64,000 nucleotides of DNA from Tunturiibacter empetritectus (GCF_014201375.1 NZ_JACHDZ010000002.1:666191-730190); one strand, 5' to 3'; positions 1 through 11,903 are shown, counted from the stretch's first letter. Notes: a model not told the origin generated them from the sequence alone. A program made the numbers and translations.

Positions 1-1040
1 CAGAGCCTCCGGCGCCGTCAGTCCATTCAACCGCACCGCCAGGCCCATCGCCGCCGCCGTAGAGAACAGCGGACTAGACCCCGGATTCAGGTCAGTGCCA
101 ATAGCCACCGCAGCACCAGCGTCGATCAACTTCCGTCCCGGCGCAGCAGCAAGGCCGAGGTGAAGACTCACACCAGGCAGAATCGTTGCAATCGTCTTCG
201 ACCTGGCGACCAACTCACACTGTTCGAGCGAACACACTTCAAGATGATCTACGCTCAGAGCTCCCATCTCAACTCCCAACTCCAGCCCACCGACCTGCTG
301 AAACTGTTCCGTATGCAGCTTGATCCTCAACCCTGCGGCCTGCGCACAAGCGAGCACAATCCTCGCATCTTCCGAGCTCCACGCATGATGCTCAACAAAG
401 ATGTCCACCGCAGAAGCAAGACGCCGCCTCGCAACCTCCGGTATCAACTCGTTGCAAACCATCTCGCGATAAGCCTGTCGTTCAGTAGGCCGTTCGGGAC
501 AAATGTGGATCAGCAAAGTAGGTACCAAGCGACTCTGAGTCCGCCCCTGCAGCAAGCGAATAGCCTCAAGCATACGCATCTCCGCTTCGAGCGTGTACCC
601 ATAACCAGACTTCACCTCGATCGTTGTAGCTCCCGAACGCTGTAGCGCCTCAATGCGAGGCAATGCAAGCGTAGCCATCTCCTCGCTGCTCTTCTCCGTG
701 GTCTCACGAATCGTATGCCATATCCCGCCGCCCGCCGCCAGAATCTCTTCGTAGGTTGCCCCGGTACTGCGCGCTTCAAAGTCCGCAAGACGATCGCCCG
801 CCCACACTGCATGGGTGTGTGGATCTACGAGTCCAGGAACAACCGCGCGCCTGCCAAGATCAATCACCGACTCAGCAGAGCCGCTCCATTCGCGCTCCGG
901 TCCAATCCACGAGATCACGCCAGCATCGACAGCAACTGCCGCCTCTGGAACGATCCGTAGTTGTCTCATCGCCGCTCCACGCTTCGGTCCGACTCCAAAC
1001 GGAGTAACCACCTGCGAGATCCCAGCCAAAAGCAACTCGT

Positions 1041-1044
<4 letters not shown>
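1..1044 (-). CDS. hutI: Imidazolonepropionase HutI (3' end outside window)
   Basis: Third step of histidine degradation: hydrolyses imidazolonepropionate to formiminoglutamate in the cytoplasm. The reading frame stays open for 348 codons from the ATG at 1044 down to base 1, so the C-terminus is missing. The translation starts [13 protein letters not shown] and carries the amidohydrolase metal motif [13 protein letters not shown] around residue 75, followed by a conserved GYGYTLE segment and a TDLNPGS segment near the truncated end. Its ATG overlaps the hutU stop as ATGA, so it is translationally coupled as the third gene of hutH-hutU-hutI. Identity is confident; only the end is unseen. Confidence 0.93.
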
Positions 1045-2716
<1,672 letters not shown>

Positions 2717-2720
<4 letters not shown>

Positions 2721-4228
2721 GCGTGAGCGACCTCCTGCGTGTTCAACGTCGACGCCCAATGGATCTTCGCAAGAAACGCATCCGCCGCTGCCATCATCCC
2801 GGACAAGACCCGATCTCCCTCCCACGCCGGGCAATCGGTTCGAAACGCATCGCGAGCCGCATCCAGCAACGGCGAGACAGAACGATCGTCGCGAAGGTCA
2901 AGCGCCCGCGTAGCCGTCAGCCACTCGATCGCCAAGACCATCCTGCAGTGCGTCACCGACTGCATCAGCTTCAGCGCAGCTGTCATTCCCATACTCACAA
3001 AGTCTTCCTGATTCCCACTCGTCGGGATCGAGCACGCAGAGGCTGGCGTAGCCAGAACCCGCATCTCCGCGACCAGAGCAGCAGATGTCACCTGGGCCAT
3101 CATCAATCCCGACTCGATCCCCGGCCGCGTAGCCAGAAACGCAGGAAGCCCCTCGTTCAAACTAGGATTCATCAGCCTCTCCGTCCTTCGCTCAGAGATA
3201 CCCGCCAACTGGCAGAGGGCAATCGCAAGCTGATCCAGCACCAGCGCCAGCGGAGCTCCATGAAAGTTTCCACCAGAGATAAAGTCATCCTCAAATAGCA
3301 GAGGATTGTCCGTCGCGCTGTTCAACTCAATCGCGAACACCCGCTCCGCCTGACGCAGCGAGTCCCACATCGCCCCATGGACCTGCGGAACGCAGCGCAG
3401 GCAATAAGCATCCTGAACGCTCGTACTCGAACGATGCCGCGTCGATCCCTCAAGCAAATCTCGAAGCGAAGCCGCGCTATGAACCTGTCCCGGATGAGGA
3501 CGCGCCGCATGAAGCCGCTCATCATAGGCTGCCGCCGTGCCTCGCAGCGCCTGCAAGGTCAGCGCCGCAGCAATCTGTGCCGACTGAAACAACTCGTCAA
3601 GGTCACGCAGCTGCAGACATCCGATAGCCAGCATCGCCTGTGTCCCATTCAGCAGCGAGATTCCCTCCTTTGCCTGAAGCTTCAACGGCTGCAGCCCGGC
3701 TCGCTGGAAACACTCCGCAGCCGGGCGCCGCTCGCCAGCAAAAAAGGCCTCGCCCTCCCCAATCAACACCAGAGCCATATGTGCAAGCGGCGCCAGATCC
3801 CCGCTCGCGCCAACGCTTCCACGCATCGGCACAACCGGAGTAATGCCAGAGTTCAGCAGGTCACACAGCCGCTCCGCAACCACCGGCCGAATCCCCGACA
3901 AGCCCATCGCAAGAATATTTGCCCTGATCAACATCATCGCCCGAACCACGTCCTCGGCTAGCGGCTCTCCCACCCCGCAGCAGTGCGAGCGCACTAGGTT
4001 TAACTGCATCTGCTCAATTCCATCGGCTTCAAGCCGAACATTCGCCAGCAGCCCTACCCCAGTGTTCAGCGCATACACCGCAGTCTCACCCTGAAGCGCC
4101 TCGTCCACCTTGCCGCGCGAGATCTTCATGCGGCCCAGCGCCGCTCCCGCAATCGAAGCGGACTCGCCACTTCGCGCGACACGAACAACTTCGTCAATCG
4201 TCAACGATCTTCCATCAAGTTCAACCAT
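2717..4228 (-). CDS. hutH: Histidine ammonia-lyase HutH
   Basis: First step of histidine degradation: deaminates histidine to urocanate. 503 aa, normal for the family. The electrophilic MIO cofactor precursor Ala-Ser-Gly is visible in [17 protein letters not shown], and the conserved NGTQAM and ATDNPL segments are present. The frame is open further upstream, but I place the start at 4228 ([14 protein letters not shown]). That choice matches family N-termini and sits 7 nt after a TATGCT box, with no ribosome binding site. First gene of the hut operon, divergent from an Lrp/AsnC regulator 205 bp away, which is a plausible controller. Confidence 0.95.
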
Positions 4229-4235
4229 AACGAGC

Positions 4236-4241
4236 AGCATA
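4236..4241 (-). promoter_or_regulatory. TATGCT -10 box of hutH (probable leaderless start)
   Basis: Reading the minus strand, TATGCT is followed by 7 nt (GCTCGTT) and the hutH ATG. No purine-rich ribosome binding site lies between. Spacing puts the transcription start at or next to the start codon. One of ten such arrangements in the window. Confidence 0.5.
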
Positions 4242-4433
4242 GAGGAGCGGGGTCCAGTAAGCCATGCAAACCATTCGGAAATCCGCTCATAAATCAGAAT
4301 AAACACCAAAAAAGCAAACCAGAATCCAACGAATCAATCATTCTCAACGCGTATCACACCGGATACCGCCGTGACATAAAACAATTAAGTTGCCCCTTCT
4401 AATGTCTAATTGCTAGGAACATAGGAGTAACCC

Positions 4434-4919
4434 ATGGCACAAGACCTCGACCCCATCGACTACAACATCGTCCGCATGCTCGCCGAAGACGCCAGAGCTT
4501 CCTACGCCGAGCTAGGCCGCAAGGTAGGCCTCTCCCCCTCCGCCGTCGCCGAGCGAATCCATCAGCTCGAGAGCGCCAAAGTTATTCTCGGGTACCGCGC
4601 CCTGCTCGACGAAAAGGCCTTCGGCTACTCCGTCATGGCCTTCATCCGGCTCACCTGCGACAACACCCACTACCGCCCCTTCCTCAAGTTTCTCCCCACC
4701 ATCGACGCCGTACAGGAGTGCCATCACATCACCGGCGGAGAAGCTTTCCTCATCAAAGTCCGCCTCGCCTCCATCGATCAACTCGAGCCCCTCATCGAAC
4801 GCCTGCTCCCCTACGGAATGCCTACCACCAGCATGGTTCTCTCCACGCCCGTCTACCGGCAGCAAGAGGCATGGCTGCTCAGGCACGCCGGCTTCCCCGC
4901 ACGTCCCAGAAAAAAATAA
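4434..4919 (+). CDS. Lrp/AsnC family transcriptional regulator
   Basis: 161 aa DNA-binding regulator that senses amino acids. Residues about 5-60 form the winged helix-turn-helix (LDPIDYNIVRMLAEDARASY, then ELGRKVGLSPSAVAERI). The rest is the RAM/AsnC ligand-binding domain ending near TSMVLSTPVYRQQ. The start at 4434 has an AGGAG ribosome binding site 7 nt upstream. It is divergent from hutHUI, so local control of histidine catabolism is the likely job; this is inference from position. The 205-bp spacer is AT-richer than its surroundings but I cannot define an operator in it. Confidence 0.9.
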   Translation: MAQDLDPIDYNIVRMLAEDARASYAELGRKVGLSPSAVAERIHQLESAKVILGYRALLDEKAFGYSVMAFIRLTCDNTHYRPFLKFLPTIDAVQECHHITGGEAFLIKVRLASIDQLEPLIERLLPYGMPTTSMVLSTPVYRQQEAWLLRHAGFPARPRKK

Positions 4920-4958
4920 AGAAGTTTCGCAACGAAAAACCTCATCCCCACAACAACC

Positions 4959-6404
4959 CTAGTGCGAGGTCAGCGCCTTCAGATACAGATACTCAAACTC
5001 AACTCCGTTATAGAAATCGACAACGCGAATCCGTTCATCGCGTCCATGAGCACGAACATCATCGCGGTCCACGCCCATGCCCGAGAAACCATAACTCGGG
5101 ATACCCGCGTTCATCGTGTACACGCTGTCAGAAGCACCAGTCTCCATCTCAGGAATCACCGGTATCCCGGGCCACATAGACTTCACAACAGTGTCAAGCG
5201 GACGAAATACCACCGGATCCAGCGGTGGCGGCGCCATCGACTTACGGTCGGAGCCCTTTTCGAACACCTCCCCGGCGTCAGTCACATACTGAACCGTCAG
5301 CGTCGGATCAGCAAAGATACGAATCAGCTCCTGGCGAATCTCTTCCTGCGAATGTCCTGGAAAGATGCGGCAGTTCACATTCGCAACCGCGCTTCCGGGC
5401 AGTGCATTTGGAGCATGTCCCGCCGACATCATCGTCGCAACGCATGTCGTATGCAGCAGTGAGTTGTAGATCGGGTCCTTCGACAATCGCTGCGCAGCCT
5501 CCGCATTCGGCACAGCCCCAGACACAGCCTTCAGATCCTCTGCCAGCTGCCCGTCTTTCGTCTTCGCGCTACTCGCAAAATAAACTCGCGTTACCTCATT
5601 CGTCTCTAAAGGAAAAGTTGTTTTCTCCAGCCGCCCAAGCGCATCCGCAACGTGGTAGATCGCATTATCAGGCCGGGGCAGGGAACTGTGCCCGCCAGGG
5701 TTCGTCGCCGTCACTCGATAGTCCGCATAAAGCTTCTCCGTCGCTTCAACGTCCATGCTGACAGCTCGACCCTTCTCCAACTCAGGTCCGCCGGCATCTG
5801 GATTCAGTGCAAACGCACCATCAATAAGATCGCGATGATTCTTCAGCAGCCAATCCACGCCGTTCGACTTCCCACCCTCTTCGTCAGCGGTCAAAGCAAG
5901 AATGATGTCGCGATCAGGAACAAAGCCTTCACGCCGCATCCGTATAAAGCTCTCGACCACCGCAGCATCGCTGTCCTTCATATCCTGTGTTCCGCGGCCG
6001 TAAAAATACCCGTCTTTCTCAACAAGCTGAAACGGGTCCGTCGTCCAGTCTGATCGCTTCGCCTCCACCACATCAATATGCCCGATGATCAGAACCGGCT
6101 TCAGGGTAGAGCCAGCGCGTCCTCGATACCGCGCCACCATATTGCCCTTCCTGTCATTCGGCCCCATCACCACCACGTCCGACTCCGCAAACCCCGCATC
6201 GAGCAGCCGCTTCTTCATTGCATCGGCAGCCACCGTCGTGCTGCCAACCGAGTCCGTCGTATTCGTCTCGATCAACTGCTGAAATATCTCACGCGCGAGA
6301 GCCTTATCGGCAACCGGCAATTGGTTCGGCTGCGCAAAAAGGGCGGACGTTAACGCAACAGAAATCAGACAAGCGGTAATCGATCTCAAGGAAGCGATCC
6401 TCAT
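4959..6404 (-). CDS. Secreted M20 family metallopeptidase
   Basis: 481 aa zinc-dependent exopeptidase of the M20 (carboxypeptidase/dipeptidase) family. An N-terminal signal peptide ends near TSALFAQ, so it should act outside the cytoplasmic membrane. Metal ligands are visible: HIDVVEAKRSDW, the bridging Asp in YGRGTQDMKDS and the catalytic Glu pair in LTADEEGG. A dimerisation domain follows in the middle, then the closing domain. It is convergent with the Lrp gene (39-bp gap). The start has no clear ribosome binding site; TTGACGT directly precedes the ATG. The exact substrate cannot be told from sequence. Confidence 0.92.
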   Translation of the reverse strand: MRIASLRSITACLISVALTSALFAQPNQLPVADKALAREIFQQLIETNTTDSVGSTTVAADAMKKRLLDAGFAESDVVVMGPNDRKGNMVARYRGRAGSTLKPVLIIGHIDVVEAKRSDWTTDPFQLVEKDGYFYGRGTQDMKDSDAAVVESFIRMRREGFVPDRDIILALTADEEGGKSNGVDWLLKNHRDLIDGAFALNPDAGGPELEKGRAVSMDVEATEKLYADYRVTATNPGGHSSLPRPDNAIYHVADALGRLEKTTFPLETNEVTRVYFASSAKTKDGQLAEDLKAVSGAVPNAEAAQRLSKDPIYNSLLHTTCVATMMSAGHAPNALPGSAVANVNCRIFPGHSQEEIRQELIRIFADPTLTVQYVTDAGEVFEKGSDRKSMAPPPLDPVVFRPLDTVVKSMWPGIPVIPEMETGASDSVYTMNAGIPSYGFSGMGVDRDDVRAHGRDERIRVVDFYNGVEFEYLYLKALTSH

Positions 6405-6648
6405 ACGTCAAATTGAAAAGATGGTCTATATTCGCACGAACATTACATGCGACCCCAAACATTCCATCTTTTACAACAAGGTCCGGCTTACCTGCACCGC
6501 AAAAAAAGTCGAAAAAATCCGCATCGGGAAACTCCACCGTCAGGTACTCCCAAGGCTCGGCAAACATCAACCTTCTGGACACGCCGCCACCAAACGCTTA
6601 TTACTCTAAGACACCACAAGAATCATTCCGACCGCGAAGTGAGTTCTG

Positions 6649-8046
6649 ATGAACCGCAGAAAGTTCCTGGCCGCAACAGGTGCAGCACTAGCAAACGCAG
6701 CCATTCCGCAGCGCAGTTGGACAGCGGCAGCGGTCGGACCCGAATCTCGTGCAGCCGATCTTCGCCTGCGCATCGAGCCCTGCACTCTGGACATCGGTCG
6801 CGGCGTCCAGATCAACACCGTCGCCTACAACGGCCAGGTCCCCGGCCCTCTGCTCCGTTTCAAAAAAGGCAAGCCGGTTACGATCGACGTCATCAACGCC
6901 TCGAAAAACCCTGATCTCGTCCACTGGCACGGCCTCACCACCGATCCCCTGAATGACGGCGCTGTTGAAGAAGGCTCTCCGTTGATCGCACCCGGAGCGA
7001 CCCTGCGCTATCACCTCACGCCAAACCCCTCAGGCACTCGTTGGTATCACACCCATGCCATGGCCATGGGCGACCTCTCCCTCGCCGCCTACACGGGCCA
7101 GTTCGGTTTTATTCTCATCGACGGCGAACCCGACCCAGGGCGTCACGACAAAGAAGTAAATCTCGCCATCCATCACTGGGGACCTCACTTCGTCCCCATG
7201 GTCGAAACCATGCGAGCCGAATCGCAGAACATGCCGCAGACCGCAGGCTCCGATGTCGGATACGATCACGCCACCATCAACGCGCACATGCTGGGCACAG
7301 GCGAGCCCATCCGCGTCAAACACGGTGAGCGAGTTCTCTTCCGCCTCCTCAACGCAAGCGCGACCGAAAACGCAGTGCTCGCTCTCCCGGGCCATACGTT
7401 CAAGGTCGTCGCCATGGACGGCAATCCGGTCCCCACTCCATACTCCGTCGAAGTGCTCTCCCTCGCTGTCGCAGAACGTGTCGATGCCATCGTGGAGATG
7501 AACTCCCCAGGCGTCTGGATCCTCGGTTCGACTCTCAAGCAGAGCCGCGACATCGGACTCGGAGTTGTCGTCGAGTACGCCGGCAGATCCGGAGAACCCG
7601 TCTGGCGCGACCCACAACCTGCTGAATGGGACTACACCCGATTCGCCGCCAAAGACCCAGTCGCAGATCCGGACGAAACCTTCACCCTCACCTTCCGCGA
7701 CGCCGGCGCGCTCAACGGTTCGAAGTTCGACACCTGGACCATCAACGGTGACGCATGGCCCAACGTCAAACCGTTGATGGTCAAGCACGGCAAACGCTAC
7801 CGCATGCTCTTCCGCAACGCCAGCGGCGACCAGCATCCCATCCACCTCCATCGGCACAGCTTTGAAGTCACCAGGATCGACGACCAACACCTCAGCGGAC
7901 TCATCAAGGACACTGTCAACGTCATGCCGCTCCAAACCGTAGCCGTGGACTTCCTCGCAGACAACCCAGGCGACTCGCTCCTGCACTGCCATCAGCAGCT
8001 CCACATGGACTACGGCTTCATGCAGATCATCAAATACACGGACTAG
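6649..8046 (+). CDS. Tat-exported multicopper oxidase (laccase-like)
   Basis: 465 aa three-domain multicopper oxidase. The N-terminus NRRKFLAATGAALA is a twin-arginine signal, implying export of the folded enzyme. All four copper motifs are present: HWHG at residues 92-95, HTH at 134-136, HPIHLHRHSF from 396 and HCHQQLH from 446. It should oxidise a phenol, metal ion or protein donor and reduce oxygen to water. The position ten residues after the type 1 copper cysteine (C447) is Phe457, not Met, which in laccases goes with a high-potential copper site. Two bases separate it from the PQQ dehydrogenase downstream, so the two are co-transcribed. Confidence 0.93.
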   Translation: MNRRKFLAATGAALANAAIPQRSWTAAAVGPESRAADLRLRIEPCTLDIGRGVQINTVAYNGQVPGPLLRFKKGKPVTIDVINASKNPDLVHWHGLTTDPLNDGAVEEGSPLIAPGATLRYHLTPNPSGTRWYHTHAMAMGDLSLAAYTGQFGFILIDGEPDPGRHDKEVNLAIHHWGPHFVPMVETMRAESQNMPQTAGSDVGYDHATINAHMLGTGEPIRVKHGERVLFRLLNASATENAVLALPGHTFKVVAMDGNPVPTPYSVEVLSLAVAERVDAIVEMNSPGVWILGSTLKQSRDIGLGVVVEYAGRSGEPVWRDPQPAEWDYTRFAAKDPVADPDETFTLTFRDAGALNGSKFDTWTINGDAWPNVKPLMVKHGKRYRMLFRNASGDQHPIHLHRHSFEVTRIDDQHLSGLIKDTVNVMPLQTVAVDFLADNPGDSLLHCHQQLHMDYGFMQIIKYTD

Positions 8047-8048
8047 CC

Positions 8049-10526
8049 ATGGGCCAAGTGAAAAGATTAAGTTCAGTCACAGGCAAACTCGCCCCCGTTC
8101 TACTCCCTGCCTTCCTCGCAGGCGTCCTCACGTCGACCCTCGCCAGCCGCGAATACACCCTCGCCGCTGCCAGCCCACAGGCGAAGCATGCAGCATCACG
8201 CACCGACTGGCCAGTCTACGGCGGTCAAAGCGCAGACGATCACTACTCCGCCCTCCACCAGATCGACCGCACCAACGTCCACAAGCTCAAAGTCGCATGG
8301 ACCTTCGACACCAAAGAGGCCGGCGGCCTACAGACCAATCCGCTCATCGTCGGCCGCGTTCTCTTCGGCTTCACGCCCACGCAAAAAGTCATAGCGCTCG
8401 ACGCCGCCACCGGAAAAAATCTCTGGACCTTCAGCACCGGAACCCCCGGCCTCCAACCCACACGCGGCCTCAGCTACTGGACCGACGGAACTCAGAGCAT
8501 CCTCTTCGCCGGTCTTCTGACCAACCTCTACGCCATCGATCCCGCAACCGGCAAACTCCTTTCCACCTTCGGCGACGGCGGAAAGATCGACCTCCGCAAA
8601 GATCTCAACGAAAAAGACGTCACTCAATCCTTCGCCGCCCTCACCACCCCCGGCCTCGTCTACAAAGACATGATCATCGTCGGCTTCCGCGCGCCCGAGA
8701 CCGAGCCTGCACTGCACGGCGACATCCGCGCCTACGACGTCCACACCGGCAAGCTCCGCTGGATCTTCCACACCATCCCCCTTCCCGGCGAGCCCGGCTA
8801 CGAGACCTGGCCCAAAGACGCCTGGAAGGTCACCGGTTCCGCCAACAACTGGACCGGCATGGCCCTCGACGAAAAGCGCGGCATCGTCTACGTTCCCACC
8901 GGCTCCGCAGTCAACGACTTCTACGGCTTCGACCGCATCGGCGACGACCTCTACGCCAACACCCTCCTCGCCCTCGATGCCAACACCGGCCAACGCCTCT
9001 GGCACTTTCAGGGTGTCCACCACGACATATGGGACCGCGACTTCCCCTCACCCCCGTCGCTCGTCACCGTCCGCTCCCACGGCAAACAAATCGACGCCGT
9101 AGCCCAAACCACCAAACAGGGTTATCTCTTCCTCTTCGACCGCACCACCGGCAAGCCACTCTTCCCCATCGAAGAGCATGCCTTCCCCGCCACCACTACC
9201 CCTGGCGAAAAAGCCTCTCCCACTCAGCCAATCCCGTCTATCCCCGCACCCTACGCCCGCCAGCTCCTCACCGCCGACATGCTCACCACCCGCACCCCCG
9301 AAGCCCACGCCTGGGCAGCCGAGCAGTTCAAATCCTTCATCAGCAACGGCCTCTTCGTCCCCTTCGCCGTCGACAAGCAAACCGTAGTCTTCCCCGGCTT
9401 CGACGGCGGCGCCGAGTGGGGCGGCTCAGCCGTCGACATCAAGACCGGCGTCATCTACATCAACGCCAACGACATCGTCTGGACCGGCGGCCTCACCGAA
9501 AACAAACCAGGCGGCAGCCTCGGCGCCAACGTCTACCAGAGCCAATGCTCCATATGCCACGGCGGCGATCGCAAAGGCAGTCCCCCCGCCTTCCCCTCAC
9601 TCATCGACGAGCAAAAGCGTCTCTCCGACGCCCAGGTCACCGAGATCATCCACAACGGCAAGGGCCGCATGCCCTCCTTTCCCAACGTCGAAGCCGCTCG
9701 CCTCACCGCCGTCCTCGAGTACCTCAAAACCGGGGACACCGGCGGCAGCGCCACAACCCCCGCTCCAAAATCCGCCAACCGCTCGGAGATCGCCGGCGCC
9801 AAAATCTACGACAAAAACTGCGCCATCTGCCACGGCGACGACCTCCTCGGCGCACCCTCCAACTACCCCGGCATCCTCGGCGTCCGTCTCCGCCTCACCG
9901 ACCAGCAGATCCTCGCCAACATCCACAACGGCAAAGGCCGCATGCCGTCCTTCCACAAACTCACCGACGCCGACACCGCCTCCCTCCTTCGCTTCCTCGG
10001 CGACAGCGCCTCCCCCATGGTCGAATCCGCCGTCACCGCCAACAACTCCTCCAAAAAAGAAGTAGAGTCCGCCCTCGCCCCACCCGGCGGCCTCGCCAAA
10101 TACCGCTTCACCGGCTACCGCAAGTTCCTTGACCCCGACGGCTACCCCGCCGTCCAACCCCCCTGGGGCACCCTCAACGCCATCGACCTCAACACCGGCA
10201 AATATCTCTGGAAGATCCCCCTCGGCAACTATCCCGAACTCGCCGCGAAGGGCCTCGCAGACACCGGCACCGAAAACTACGGCGGCCCCACCGTCACCGC
10301 CAGCGGCATCGTCTTCATCGCCGCCACCAACTTCGACCACACCCTCCGCGCCTTCGACAGCCGCACCGGCACCCTCCTCTGGCAAGGCGACCTCCCCTAC
10401 GCCGGCAACGCCACCCCCGCCACCTACATGGTCGACGGCCGCCAGTACGTCGTCATCGCCACCAGCAACGCCCGCAACCCCAAGGGCCCCCAGGGAGCAG
10501 CCTACGTAGCCTTCGCGTTACCCTAA
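8049..10526 (+). CDS. PQQ-dependent dehydrogenase with two inserted cytochrome c domains
   Basis: 825 aa quinoprotein. A hydrophobic N-terminal segment (residues 14-32) anchors or exports it. Residues about 55-480 are beta-propeller blades with repeated LDAATGK/IDPATGK/LDANTGQ turns typical of PQQ enzymes. Two tandem class I cytochrome c domains follow, with haem motifs CSICH at 500-504 and CAICH at 591-595, each ending in a NGKGRMPSF segment that supplies the Met ligand. The propeller then resumes (GTLNAIDLNTGKYLW) to close the ring. The haem domains are therefore inserted inside the propeller. Likely oxidises a sugar or alcohol in the periplasm and passes electrons on; the multicopper oxidase next door is a possible acceptor. 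Confidence 0.92.
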   Translation: MGQVKRLSSVTGKLAPVLLPAFLAGVLTSTLASREYTLAAASPQAKHAASRTDWPVYGGQSADDHYSALHQIDRTNVHKLKVAWTFDTKEAGGLQTNPLIVGRVLFGFTPTQKVIALDAATGKNLWTFSTGTPGLQPTRGLSYWTDGTQSILFAGLLTNLYAIDPATGKLLSTFGDGGKIDLRKDLNEKDVTQSFAALTTPGLVYKDMIIVGFRAPETEPALHGDIRAYDVHTGKLRWIFHTIPLPGEPGYETWPKDAWKVTGSANNWTGMALDEKRGIVYVPTGSAVNDFYGFDRIGDDLYANTLLALDANTGQRLWHFQGVHHDIWDRDFPSPPSLVTVRSHGKQIDAVAQTTKQGYLFLFDRTTGKPLFPIEEHAFPATTTPGEKASPTQPIPSIPAPYARQLLTADMLTTRTPEAHAWAAEQFKSFISNGLFVPFAVDKQTVVFPGFDGGAEWGGSAVDIKTGVIYINANDIVWTGGLTENKPGGSLGANVYQSQCSICHGGDRKGSPPAFPSLIDEQKRLSDAQVTEIIHNGKGRMPSFPNVEAARLTAVLEYLKTGDTGGSATTPAPKSANRSEIAGAKIYDKNCAICHGDDLLGAPSNYPGILGVRLRLTDQQILANIHNGKGRMPSFHKLTDADTASLLRFLGDSASPMVESAVTANNSSKKEVESALAPPGGLAKYRFTGYRKFLDPDGYPAVQPPWGTLNAIDLNTGKYLWKIPLGNYPELAAKGLADTGTENYGGPTVTASGIVFIAATNFDHTLRAFDSRTGTLLWQGDLPYAGNATPATYMVDGRQYVVIATSNARNPKGPQGAAYVAFALP

Positions 10527-10583
10527 TCCAAGCAGCGCAACAAGCAGCGCAACAAGCAGCAAACAAGAAGGGAACTCAACCAC

Positions 10584-11837
10584 GTGAACATGCAGATCCG
10601 TGTACGACTCGGCGCCATGATGTTCCTCGAGTACTTCATCTGGGGAGCCTGGTACGTCACCGTCGGCACTTGGCTCGCCTCCTCCCTCCACTTCACCGGC
10701 CAGCAGATCGGCCTCGCCGCCGGCACTACCGCCGTCGGAGCCATGATCGCCCCCTTCTTCGTCGGCCTCATCGCCGACAAGCTCTTCGCCACCCAGCGCG
10801 TCCTCGCCGCACTCCATCTCCTCGGCGGCATCCTCCTCTTCCTCGCCTCGCAACAAATTGTCTTCAGCGCCATCTACCCGCTGCTCCTCCTCTACTGCCT
10901 CTGCTTCATGCCCACCCTGGCACTGACCAACTCCCTCGCCTTCCGCCAAATGTCCGACCCCAAGCTCGAGTTCGGCCCCATCCGCGTCCTCGGCACCGCC
11001 GGTTGGATCACCGCCGGCCTCCTCGTCGGAACCCTCCGTCTCGAAACCACATCACGCCCCTTACAGCTAGCCGCCGCACTCTCAGTCCTGATGGCACTCT
11101 ACTGCCTCACGCTCCCCGACACCCCGCCTCTCGCCCGCGAAGGCCGCTTCTCTCTCTCCAGCATCTTCCCCCGCGAAGCCATCGCTCTTCTCCGCGAACG
11201 CTCCATGGCCGTCTTCGCCATCGCCTCCTTCCTTATCTGCATTCCGCTGCAGTTCTACTACGCCTTCACCAACCTCTTCCTCAACGAATCAGGCGTCCAC
11301 AACGCCGCAGGCAAGATGACCGGCGGCCAGATGTCCGAGCTCTTCTGCATGCTTCTCATCCCTTGGTTCTTCCGCCGCCTCGGCGTCAAATACATGCTCG
11401 TCGCGGGCATGTCCGCATGGGTTCTCCGCTATCTCCTCTTCGCCTTCGGCAACGCCGACAGCAAAGTCTGGATGTTCTGGCTCGGCATCCTTCTCCACGG
11501 CATCTGCTACGACTTCTTCTTCGTCACCGGCCAGATCTACATCGACCGCAAAGCCTCTCACGCTTTACGAGCCGCAGCGCAGGGACTCATCACCTTCATC
11601 ACCTATGGCGCGGGAATGTTCGTAGGTTCGTGGCTCTCAGGAGCAGTCGTAGAGCGATACTCAACAACATCAGCAACCGGAGCGACGGTTCATTCGTGGC
11701 CTTCCATCTGGATCGTAGCCGCCTCTGCCTCCGCCGCCGTGCTCATACTCTTCCTCGTCACCTTCAGCGACAAAGAAAAATCACCAGTCACCGCAGTCGA
11801 GAGCGCCGGAGCAATCCCACTCGAGGCACCCCTCTAA
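10584..11837 (+). CDS. MFS transporter, nucleoside:H+ symporter (NupG) type
   Basis: 417 aa integral membrane protein with about 12 hydrophobic segments. The N-terminus (LGAMMFLEYFIWGAWYVTVG) and the GLIADKLFATQR loop match the NupG-like nucleoside symporter branch of the major facilitator superfamily. The first in-frame start is GTG at 10584; an ATG follows at 10590. AGAAGGGA lies upstream and either codon fits. It follows the PQQ dehydrogenase by 57 bp containing a short direct repeat (CAAGCAGC units). It faces a sugar-isomerase-like gene tail to tail; this pairing suggests uptake and processing of a sugar or nucleoside, which is inference. Confidence 0.85.
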   Translation: MNMQIRVRLGAMMFLEYFIWGAWYVTVGTWLASSLHFTGQQIGLAAGTTAVGAMIAPFFVGLIADKLFATQRVLAALHLLGGILLFLASQQIVFSAIYPLLLLYCLCFMPTLALTNSLAFRQMSDPKLEFGPIRVLGTAGWITAGLLVGTLRLETTSRPLQLAAALSVLMALYCLTLPDTPPLAREGRFSLSSIFPREAIALLRERSMAVFAIASFLICIPLQFYYAFTNLFLNESGVHNAAGKMTGGQMSELFCMLLIPWFFRRLGVKYMLVAGMSAWVLRYLLFAFGNADSKVWMFWLGILLHGICYDFFFVTGQIYIDRKASHALRAAAQGLITFITYGAGMFVGSWLSGAVVERYSTTSATGATVHSWPSIWIVAASASAAVLILFLVTFSDKEKSPVTAVESAGAIPLEAPL

Positions 11838-11840
11838 AAA

Positions 11841-11896
11841 GGTATACAAGTCACGAAGTGACCGCCCCACGCGCAGTGGGCCCGTCCGGCAGGACA
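11841..11896. repeat. Half copy (one arm) of the ~197-bp palindromic element
   Basis: Starts GGTATACAAGTCACGAAGTG and ends GTCCGGCAGGACA. It matches the right arm of the full elements at 47263, 49598 and 54243, without core or left arm. It fills almost the whole 66-bp gap between two convergent genes and contains the GTCAC-GAA-GTGAC mini-hairpin. Confidence 0.8.
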
Positions 11897-11903
11897 CAAT
11901 CTC

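Noticed and set aside
8297..10132. 611-codon Arg/His-rich open frame on the + strand inside the PQQ dehydrogenase
   Set aside because: Out-of-frame shadow of a C-rich gene; composition is almost only Arg, His, Pro and Leu and no domain is visible.
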